DNA from: Xenococcaceae cyanobacterium MO_188.B29
GTDB taxonomy: Bacteria > Cyanobacteriota > Cyanobacteriia > Cyanobacteriales > Xenococcaceae
DNA length: 44,751 bases
Direction: 5' to 3'
NCBI GenBank assembly: GCA_030065155.1
Contig: JASJDI010000021.1
Location: forward strand, 1-44,751
The notes under the pieces were generated by a model, which saw only the letters and a program-made list of their open reading frames with translations, ran no database searches and was not told the origin of the DNA. The position numbers and the translations under genes were made by a program. Positions within the stretch are counted from its first letter, which is position 1, and each line of letters opens with the position of its first letter. Shown here piece after piece: positions 1 through 6,703 of the stretch.

Positions 1-30
1 AACAATTAAGAGAAATCAAGCCAATTAAAA

Positions 31-516
31 ATGTCCGACATTAATGACTTTAAAGACTTAAGAATTTGGCAAAAAGGTATAGTTATTGCGGAAAAGTGCT
101 ATTTTCTGACTAGAACTTTTCCTAAAGATGAACTGTATGGAATGGTTCAACAGATCAGAAGAAGTGCCGCATCTATTCCAAAAGAGGGAACGGGGAATAG
201 GGAACAGGGAACAGCAAAAAAAATTTGCACTCGATTAATTATTTACAAGCTTTATTTAGGTATGAAATTTATCCTGTTGCCCGTTGCCCGTTGCCCTTTC
301 CCTGCACGCAGTGCCTTGGATATGGGAGACGCTATACAAAAGAATATTTAAGATTTTTAAACATATCAATAGGTTCAATTAACTCATATCGAAACTCATC
401 TTATTTTATCTGAACGAGTAGGGTTATGTGAGAGAAGAGAAGTAGAAATAATTATTTCTTTACTACGAGAAGAAAGCAGGATGATTACTAGTCTTATTAA
501 AAAACTCGAAAAATAA
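31..516 (+). pseudogene. Four-helix-bundle protein (23S rRNA intervening-sequence protein family), disrupted
   Basis: The first 50 or so codons (NDFKDLRIWQKG..., QIRRSAASIP) match the start of the four-helix-bundle family named after proteins from 23S rRNA intervening sequences. The expected continuation, a conserved SNIAEG-type turn, is missing. From about 183 to 316 the frame runs through repeat-like DNA made of GGGAACAGGGAACAG and TTGCCCGTTGCCC units. Family sequence resumes in another frame at GYGRRYTKEYLRF near 316-360, then shifts again near 375, where LTHIETHLILSERVGL continues to KKLEK and a TAA at 514-516. The gene therefore has a repeat insertion plus a second frameshift. The family's role is unknown even when intact. 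Confidence is high for the family and for disruption, moderate for the exact lesion borders. Confidence 0.8.
193..214 (+). repeat. Inverted repeat copy 1 (GGGAATAGGGAACAGGGAACAG)
   Basis: This 22-base unit is exactly reverse-complementary to 520-541. It lies inside the sequence that interrupts the four-helix-bundle gene, and similar TTGCCC-rich runs continue to about 310. Such GGGAACAG runs are common low-complexity dispersed repeats in cyanobacteria. Confidence 0.8.
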
Positions 517-519
517 TAA

Positions 520-541
520 CTGTTCCCTGTTCCCTATTCCC
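520..541 (-). repeat. Inverted repeat copy 2, just after the pseudogene
   Basis: Exact reverse complement of 193-214, beginning four bases after the restored stop codon of the four-helix-bundle pseudogene. The two copies bracket the 3' part of the pseudogene. The stretch from here to 755 is AT-rich and shows no gene. Confidence 0.8.
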
Positions 542-755
542 TATTGCCGACCAGAAAAACTAATAATTTTGCATTGCCAGTTCGGTAGAGCCTAAATTAA
601 TAATTTATGCGAAAATCATGTTGTTTAAATACAATTTATTAAAAAAGATATCGAAAAAAAAATTTGAGCGTCAAAATATGAATACAAAATTTTGATAACT
701 GCGTATTAATAATCAACAAAAATCTAAATATAAGTTATCCCTCATCAAGTGAATT

Positions 756-2351
756 TCATCGTCGATTTATGGGAACAAATCCTGCTTCTTCAATCAATTT
801 CTGTATCTCTTCAGTAAGTAGTAATTCAGCATAGGCTTCTCCTCCTTTCTGCGCTCGCTCTCCATCTTGTTTAACAATGACAGATAAATAGCGAGTTAAA
901 GGATAAGTAGCATTTTTAATAGCTGCAAAGTTTAATTGATTACGCTTTTGAGGACAATTTTCTGGAGGTACTGCGGGAGGAAGGTAAGGAGGGATAAATT
1001 CTTCATTTTGATCGGCTATGGACAAAGATTTAATCGTACACTGAGGTATAACTTCTGGTGCAGAAGCATAGTAAATACTGCCTACTGTCTGTCTAATCTG
1101 ATTCAATCCATCAGTAGTTGAATAAACATACTTGACATTGCTACCAAAAGGCTCACCATGTAATACGTGTTGATGGAAAAATTCAGGTGTACCTCCATCT
1201 TCTGCCCTGCGAGAAAGAGGTATGATCTTCAAGTCAGGACCATTTACTTCCTGCCAATTAGTAATCTCACCAACATAAATTTTTTTTAATTGTTCTGTTG
1301 TCAAATTCTCTACTGGTAGAGAAGGATTAATGGCAATGGCAATAGCATCAATAGCTATATGATATTCTCTAAGGCTAAAGCCCTGCTGATGGGCAAGGAT
1401 GTATTCTTTTTGCTCGATCGATCGAGATGATTGCGAAAAATCTAGGTCTCCTTCTAGCAACATACGAATGCCTGTTCCCGAACCAGGTGTGGCATTAATA
1501 GGTGGCACATAACGTAAATTAAATTGAGGATATTTCTCAGCTATTTGGGGATTTACTGTATGCCGAATTGGAGCCCAGGTAGTACTTCCACCATAACTAA
1601 ATATTCCTTTGGGTACGCTATCTGATTCTTTAAGATTACTAGTTTTTGTGTGCGCGCTTTTTTTCTGATCTCTAATATGAACTAAAACCCTTCTTTGAAG
1701 TCCTTGCACGGGAGAAACTAACCACAATACACTTACATCCAGTACAACTGTTACTGTCAAAAGAATAGCGATAAAAAAGCCCAAAGAATAGGGAACTAGA
1801 GGCGAGATGGTTTTAGCTGCATTGAGATCGGAGTTTTGATTAGATATACTTGGTCGTCTTAATTCAATTGCTCCTGAGGGTATAGATACACTTTTTTGTC
1901 CTATAGAATGCAATGCTCTTACTATATTTTCTGGTTCGGCAGGTGGGTAATCTAAAGCTCTGAGGACAGAATTAATATTAGTAATGACACTAGAGAATAA
2001 ATTTTTCTTTTGAAAATTCATCAACAGTTCATTTACACCTTGGCTCATTGCCCATCGGCGAATAACTGATGAATATCCATTTTTAGGATCGGTAGTTAAA
2101 ATAATTTTCGAGTCAGGATGATTTTTATGAAACCAACGACAAATTTCATAAGCATCATCTATTTTTAGATCTATTATGAGCGCATCTGGTTTAAAATCTA
2201 ATATTTTAAAGTTATTTTCAATAGGCTTTTGATTATTGTAATTTGCTTCCCAAATCACAATAATGTTATGTTCACTCAGAACAAAACGCCATATCTTAGC
2301 CTGAAACTTAGATGGTTGAAACAGCAGTACTGTTTTTTTTATGGTATTCAT
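756..2351 (-). CDS. Receiver-like domain - membrane helix - PstS-type phosphate-binding domain fusion
   Basis: A 531-residue protein with three parts. Residues 5-130 look like a response-regulator receiver: an alternating alpha/beta pattern, KPDALIIDLKI with a candidate phospho-acceptor at D61, and a lysine-rich stretch near 115. The usual acidic pair after strand 1 is missing, so the domain may be degenerate. Residues 189-213 form one strong membrane helix. Residues 250-531 are a PstS-like substrate-binding domain with SYGGSTTWAP, PGSGTGI, SRSIEQKE, an AIDAIAIAINP stretch and a GEITNW motif, all typical of phosphate-binding proteins. With the helix between them, the receiver would be cytoplasmic and the binding domain periplasmic. 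No pstC, pstA or pstB is adjacent, so a sensing role is more likely than transport; this is inference. The phosphoesterase gene at 2688 lies upstream on the same strand, separated by 336 bases. Confidence 0.85.
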   Translation of the reverse strand: MNTIKKTVLLFQPSKFQAKIWRFVLSEHNIIVIWEANYNNQKPIENNFKILDFKPDALIIDLKIDDAYEICRWFHKNHPDSKIILTTDPKNGYSSVIRRWAMSQGVNELLMNFQKKNLFSSVITNINSVLRALDYPPAEPENIVRALHSIGQKSVSIPSGAIELRRPSISNQNSDLNAAKTISPLVPYSLGFFIAILLTVTVVLDVSVLWLVSPVQGLQRRVLVHIRDQKKSAHTKTSNLKESDSVPKGIFSYGGSTTWAPIRHTVNPQIAEKYPQFNLRYVPPINATPGSGTGIRMLLEGDLDFSQSSRSIEQKEYILAHQQGFSLREYHIAIDAIAIAINPSLPVENLTTEQLKKIYVGEITNWQEVNGPDLKIIPLSRRAEDGGTPEFFHQHVLHGEPFGSNVKYVYSTTDGLNQIRQTVGSIYYASAPEVIPQCTIKSLSIADQNEEFIPPYLPPAVPPENCPQKRNQLNFAAIKNATYPLTRYLSVIVKQDGERAQKGGEAYAELLLTEEIQKLIEEAGFVPINRR

Positions 2352-2687
2352 TGACTTTAAAAAAGTATCAAAGCTTTTCGAGAAAAACTATGTAATTTAT
2401 ACTACCTTGAAATGAATTCAATCAAAAAAAAGTAAAAAATAAGAGACGAAATATAAGTATTGTAATTATTTCCGAAAAACTTAGTTAAGAAAACTACAAT
2501 AATGAAAAATCATTTAAAGAAGAAACATCAAAAAAAATAAGTAATCAAAAAAAACATTTAGATTGCTTATTTTTTATTTAAGGTTTACTTATTCTTAAAT
2601 ATTCCTTAATCAAACAGAAACATTTTAAATACAATTTAAAAGATTATTTTGCTGATTTCAATTAATTTTCACATAATTTTATCTGGA
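2352..2687. other. AT-rich intergenic region
   Basis: No gene is seen. It holds the terminator-like hairpin at 2538-2569 and must also contain the promoter of the REC-PstS gene, which reads leftward. I could not single out a convincing promoter in the A/T background. Confidence 0.6.
2531..2577. terminator. Bidirectional intrinsic terminator-like hairpin
   Basis: TAAGTAATC (2538-2546) pairs with GATTGCTTA (2561-2569) with one G-T pair. On the plus strand a T-rich run follows. On the minus strand a run of seven T follows (plus-strand A at 2531-2537). It sits 3' of the minus-strand phosphoesterase gene, which it probably terminates, insulating the REC-PstS gene. Confidence 0.55.
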
Positions 2688-3557
2688 TTAATTGATACTA
2701 TTTAAAATAAAAATAGTGACTTCTGGGCGACTATTAAAGCGAATAGGAATACTAGTCATCCCTATACCTCGATTGGTGTATTCAAGCAAATTTTTGATAG
2801 GATTTAATCCTAAACTATATTTCTGACCTCCTATTGGTAAAACAACAGGACCTAGACCAGGGATATTAATTTGTCCTCCATGGGAATGACCGGATAATTG
2901 TAAATCAAATCTATCAGTTTGAGCGAGTCGATCGGCAAAATCTGGTTCATGAACTAAAGCAATATTTGCACCATCTGTTGGTAATTGTTGTAAAACTAGT
3001 TTTAAGTCTGGTGTGCCTACGTAGGGGTCATCTATACCAGCAAAGCTAAGTTTTTCTCCATTTATGTCGATAGTGTAAACACTATTATTTAATTCCAGCA
3101 CATTACTTTTTATCAAAGCCGATCTTACTCTAACTTCTTTATGCCGAAAATGATCGTGATTGCCCAAGACAGCTAAAGTAATTTCTTGAGGATTTATTTT
3201 AGTTAATTCTTCGATCAGAAGATGAGCATTAAAAGGCGCAAGCTTACTATCAAAATCACCAGTAATTGCTACTATATCTGGCTCTTGTTCATTAATTAGT
3301 GTAACTATTTTATCTAAACGTTTCTGTGTCATATAACGACTGACGTGTATATCACTAATCTGAACTATTTTAAATCCATCAAATGCTGATGATAGATGGG
3401 GTAAAGTTAGCTGAATAGGAACAACTTCAATCCAGTTTGGTTCAATGATCCATCCATACAAAAAACAGGCTAAAAAAAAAGCGATCGATACTAAAGTGAC
3501 TCGCCTAAACCACTCTAAAATTTTTGTGCTGAGCATATAGAGATGCTTGTTAAGCAT
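2688..3557 (-). CDS. Membrane-anchored metallophosphoesterase, YkuE-like
   Basis: A 289-residue calcineurin-like phosphoesterase. All metal-binding motifs are present: SDIH (D69, H71), TGDFD (D101), GNHDH (N133-H134), HEPD and GHSHGGQ. Residues 18-37 form an N-terminal membrane helix that would hold the catalytic domain at the outer face of the plasma membrane. The family includes Bacillus YkuE and related enzymes acting on phosphodiester bonds in lipids or cell-wall polymers; the substrate here is unknown. The first ATG is used, with a second in-frame ATG seven codons later as an alternative start. It stands alone, upstream of a terminator-like hairpin. Confidence 0.88.
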   Translation of the reverse strand: MLNKHLYMLSTKILEWFRRVTLVSIAFFLACFLYGWIIEPNWIEVVPIQLTLPHLSSAFDGFKIVQISDIHVSRYMTQKRLDKIVTLINEQEPDIVAITGDFDSKLAPFNAHLLIEELTKINPQEITLAVLGNHDHFRHKEVRVRSALIKSNVLELNNSVYTIDINGEKLSFAGIDDPYVGTPDLKLVLQQLPTDGANIALVHEPDFADRLAQTDRFDLQLSGHSHGGQINIPGLGPVVLPIGGQKYSLGLNPIKNLLEYTNRGIGMTSIPIRFNSRPEVTIFILNSIN

Positions 3558-3687
3558 AGTCAGAAAAAATCTTTTAGTTCAAATCAACTTTTCCATCTTA
3601 ATGTTTTATTTTTGTGATGGCGATTAATAAATAAATCAATAAAACTTTTCTAGTTTATATTTAATTCTATTGGGCTACTCGTCTAAC

Positions 3688-4491
3688 ATGTTTTTAAAGA
3701 TGACTAAATCACTCAATATAACCATTGGAAGTCTTAGCTTTTTTCTCAACTTGATTATTTCTGCTACTCCAGTTAAAGCTGCTGCGATTGCCATCTCTAA
3801 TTCAGGGTTTGAAGAACCTAGTTTGGCAGGATTAGAACCAATTGTAGGAGAAGAAATTTTCACTTTTACAACTCCACCAGGATGGCAATTATACGATCCT
3901 AACGGTTTAATACCTGCGGATACTAATTTAGCAACTTCCTATCCTGGTGTTTGGAATCCCTCTTCCACTTTTTTTGCTGATGAAGCACCTGAAGGTGAAA
4001 ATATTGGTGCTATTTTTTTAAATCAAGCTCCAAATAGTGGAGTTGTTGGTTTTACTCAAACTCTTGCCGATACCTTACAAGCAAATACAGAATATACTCT
4101 ATAAGTTGAAGTGGGCAATCCTGGCTCTGATGTTTTTGCTGGTTTTCCTGGTTATGGAGTGCAGCTATTAGCAGGGAATACAATACTTGCTGAAGATAAC
4201 AATACTTTAGCTGTAGTAGAAGGAGAATTTAATACAACTACTATCTCTTTTACAACTACAACAAAAGATCTAAATCTAGGATAACCTTTGCAAATAAGAC
4301 TTTTAAATACTTTAGAAAGTACTGGGTTAGAAGTAAATTTTGATAATGTTAGGTTATCAGCTAATCCTGTAGATTTACAATCTGTTCCTGAATCAAATTC
4401 AATTTGGAGTTTATTAATTTTGGCTATAGGGTTATTTTTCAGTCCAAATAAGTTCAGAGTTCGCCTTTTAAGTTCGCATCACAATCAATAA
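3688..4491 (+). pseudogene. PEP-CTERM-type exported protein with two in-frame TAA codons
   Basis: One reading frame runs from an ATG at 3688 (or 3700) to 4491 and is interrupted by TAA at 4102-4104 and 4282-4284, with no frame change. The N-terminus is a signal peptide ending ATPVKA-A. The middle (NSGFEEPSLAG, PPGWQLYDP, NIGAIFLNQ, GFTQTLADTLQANTEYTL) resembles the beta-sandwich domains of secreted PEP-CTERM proteins. The end has VPES, a hydrophobic helix (SIWSLLILAIGLFF) and basic residues, a PEP-CTERM sorting signal normally recognised by exosortase. Both stops sit where the family would have glutamine (TLQVEVG, LGQPLQIRLLN), so CAA-to-TAA changes are the simplest explanation. As written, the product is a 139-residue secreted fragment without its sorting tail. 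Confidence 0.8.
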
Positions 4492-4687
4492 TAAACAATC
4501 AGCACTTAGCTAATTGCTGGATTTACCTCATTTAACTGAGAACTGCTCTATTGCAATTACTGAACAAAATGATATCATTAGTAGAAATACTTATAACCTA
4601 AGTATTTCTACTATCTTTTATATATACGTAGGCTATATACCTAACTAATTTATTCGTAAATAATTAATAGAAATATTTATCTTATAA

Positions 4688-5458
4688 ATGCTATCTAAAA
4701 TCAACCAAAGAAAAGCAAAATTATTACCATGTCTAATTTTATCAATTTGCACCATAGGAATAATTAAGTTACAGAGCAAACATTACTCTAAATATAACAA
4801 TCAAACTCTATTGGTTAACCATATAAACAAAGAATTTGACCAAAAACAAGCAATTAATCTACAAAAAGTAGTTCCTTCTTTTGGTTTTGATAATTTGCGA
4901 GCAGATTGGCTTTACCTAAACTATATTCAGTATCTTGGAGACAAAGAAGCAAGAAATCAGACTGGTTACTCTTTGATACCTGATTATTTTGAAACTATTA
5001 TTCAATACGATCCTCACTTCACCGAAGCTTATTTAGCTCTTGCCACTGCGAATTCTTTTTATGCTGGCAAACCAGAAAAAACTATTGCTTTAATGGACAG
5101 AGTTTTAGAGTTAATTTCTCCTGAGGTTCACCCTGAAGTATCTTATCTTTGGACACATAAAGGTTTGGATGAATTGTTATATTTAGGTGATACGCAAGCA
5201 GCCAGAAAATCCTATCTGACAGCAGCACAATGGGCTAGAAAACGTGGGGATAAGCTGGGGAAAAAAATTGCTCAAAAAAATCTGAAAACTGCTAGATTTT
5301 TAGCTACTAATCCTGATACTAGAGAAGCTCAAATTCTTGCTTGGTCGATGATATTACCCAAGCTCAAAGATGAACAAGATCGTCAAGTAATTATGAATAA
5401 AATTCAAGCTTTAAAGTCCGAGTTAGCTGTTGCCAATCGAGAAGATCAGAATAATTAA
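4688..5458 (+). CDS. Conserved TPR-like protein with N-terminal membrane anchor
   Basis: A 256-residue protein. Residues 12-28 form a short hydrophobic helix, a likely anchor or uncleaved signal. The rest is helical with TPR-like pairs (FETIIQYDPHFTEAYLALATANSFYAGKPEKTIALMDRVLEL, then SYLWTHKGLDELLYLGDTQAARKSYLTAAQWA). The stretch FGFDNLRADWLYLNYIQYLGD near residues 66-86 is a pattern found in other cyanobacterial proteins of this type. The function is unknown; TPR repeats usually mediate protein contacts. It converges on the glycosyltransferase gene, with only 22 bases between the two stops. Confidence 0.75.
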   Translation: MLSKINQRKAKLLPCLILSICTIGIIKLQSKHYSKYNNQTLLVNHINKEFDQKQAINLQKVVPSFGFDNLRADWLYLNYIQYLGDKEARNQTGYSLIPDYFETIIQYDPHFTEAYLALATANSFYAGKPEKTIALMDRVLELISPEVHPEVSYLWTHKGLDELLYLGDTQAARKSYLTAAQWARKRGDKLGKKIAQKNLKTARFLATNPDTREAQILAWSMILPKLKDEQDRQVIMNKIQALKSELAVANREDQNN

Positions 5459-5480
5459 CTAGAGAATTTTTAGTAAGTAT

Positions 5481-6623
5481 TTAATTTATGGCTTTGAGGT
5501 AAACAGATTTTATTTGTTGAGCAATTTTTGACCAGGTATAGTTTGCTTGAATGTAGGCTTGACAAGCTTCTTGACTGGGCAATTTACGTTGACCAGATAA
5601 AACTTCGATAATTCCTTGAGCTATATCTTCTACAGTGGTAGATTCAAATAGTAAATCTGGGCAGAAAGGTTGTAAGATTTCGGGAATTCCACCAATAGGA
5701 GTACCAATTACGGGAGTGCCAGCAGCTAGCGATTCAATAATAATCAAGCCAAAACCTTCAAAAGCAGTAGTAGGCACAATAGAAAAATTAGCAGCACGAT
5801 AAGCTAGAGGTAATCGATCATCGGCAATATATCCTAATAATTTAACGTTGCGAGTAAGCTCCAATTCTGCTATCTGTTGTTGTAGAGTTTCGGCTAATGC
5901 ACCTTTACCTGCAATATATAACAAAACATCAGGATATTGTTTGCGGACTTGATGAATAGCAGCGATCGAGTTTTCTAAACCCATGCGTTTTGCTAGTCTG
6001 CGTACACAAAAAATGATCGGACGATCTTGACTCCAGCCCAATTTAGTTCTAGCTTCAGCAGTAGAAAGATTAAGATTAAAGCGATCGATCTCCACTGCGC
6101 CAGGCACAATATTAATCTGTTCTAAGGGTACTTGGTATTCTTGATGCAAAATATCTCGAAAAGTTTTAGAGAGAACAATAAATTGGCAAGAACGTCGATA
6201 ACAGGTTTTTTCTAATTCTTTTTTCAACCAAATAGCAATAGTTTTTTGGGCTTCTACATCACTTTCTAATGCCCAAGGACCATGAAAATGGGTAACTAAA
6301 GGCAAGTTCTTAAGTTGACTGAGTAAAGGGAAAGTATATAAGGCAAAATGGGAAACAATCAGGTTGTATTCTGCCTGGGTGATCAAATCACTAAAATTTT
6401 TTTTAACTGCTAACCAGCGTTTTAGTAGAGAGGAATTAGCTGGTGCAAAAGCTTGAATTTGTCCGTTAGTAGCTTGTGCTACTTGGGGTGAACCTGCTAC
6501 CAAACCCCTTATTTCTACTCCTACTTTAGGTAAATGGCGAGTGCAATCATAATAAACGCGATCGAGTCCTCCTCCTTGTTCGGGAAACCATTCTAAACCT
6601 ATTTGTAGGGTCTTTATATTCAT
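5481..6623 (-). CDS. GT4-family glycosyltransferase
   Basis: A 380-residue GT-B-fold glycosyltransferase. The N-terminal half has a glycine-rich acceptor-side loop (EWFPEQGGGLDRVYYD). The C-terminal half has FCVRRLAKRMGLENSI, LGYIADDRLPLAYRAAN and the EX7E motif (E289 in FEGFGLIIIE to E297), followed by GTPVIGTPIGGIPEIL, which binds the nucleotide-sugar donor. GT4 enzymes usually extend lipopolysaccharide, exopolysaccharide or glycolipid chains; donor and acceptor cannot be read from the sequence. It lies 80 bases downstream of pilL on the same strand, but a palindromic repeat fills the gap, so co-transcription is uncertain. Confidence 0.9.
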   Translation of the reverse strand: MNIKTLQIGLEWFPEQGGGLDRVYYDCTRHLPKVGVEIRGLVAGSPQVAQATNGQIQAFAPANSSLLKRWLAVKKNFSDLITQAEYNLIVSHFALYTFPLLSQLKNLPLVTHFHGPWALESDVEAQKTIAIWLKKELEKTCYRRSCQFIVLSKTFRDILHQEYQVPLEQINIVPGAVEIDRFNLNLSTAEARTKLGWSQDRPIIFCVRRLAKRMGLENSIAAIHQVRKQYPDVLLYIAGKGALAETLQQQIAELELTRNVKLLGYIADDRLPLAYRAANFSIVPTTAFEGFGLIIIESLAAGTPVIGTPIGGIPEILQPFCPDLLFESTTVEDIAQGIIEVLSGQRKLPSQEACQAYIQANYTWSKIAQQIKSVYLKAIN

Positions 6624-6666
6624 ACCAAAATTACGTCAACTTAGGTACTCATCATAACCACTAACT

Positions 6667-6694
6667 GTACGGACGTTCCATGGAACGTCTCTAC
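6667..6694. repeat. Palindromic dispersed repeat (GACGTTCCATGGAACGTC core)
   Basis: An 18-base perfect palindrome at 6672-6689, flanked by GTAC and CTCTAC that extend the pairing imperfectly. GTAGAGACGTTnnATnnAACGTCTCTAC-like units are a known class of cyanobacterial intergenic repeat. It lies between pilL and the glycosyltransferase gene and could form a hairpin in the readthrough RNA. Confidence 0.75.
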
Positions 6695-6703
6695 TAACTC
6701 TTT

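Noticed and set aside
3688-4491. Reassignment of TAA to glutamine
   Set aside because: Many intact genes in the window end with TAA at the expected family length (for example 5458 and 9481), so TAA is a normal stop here.
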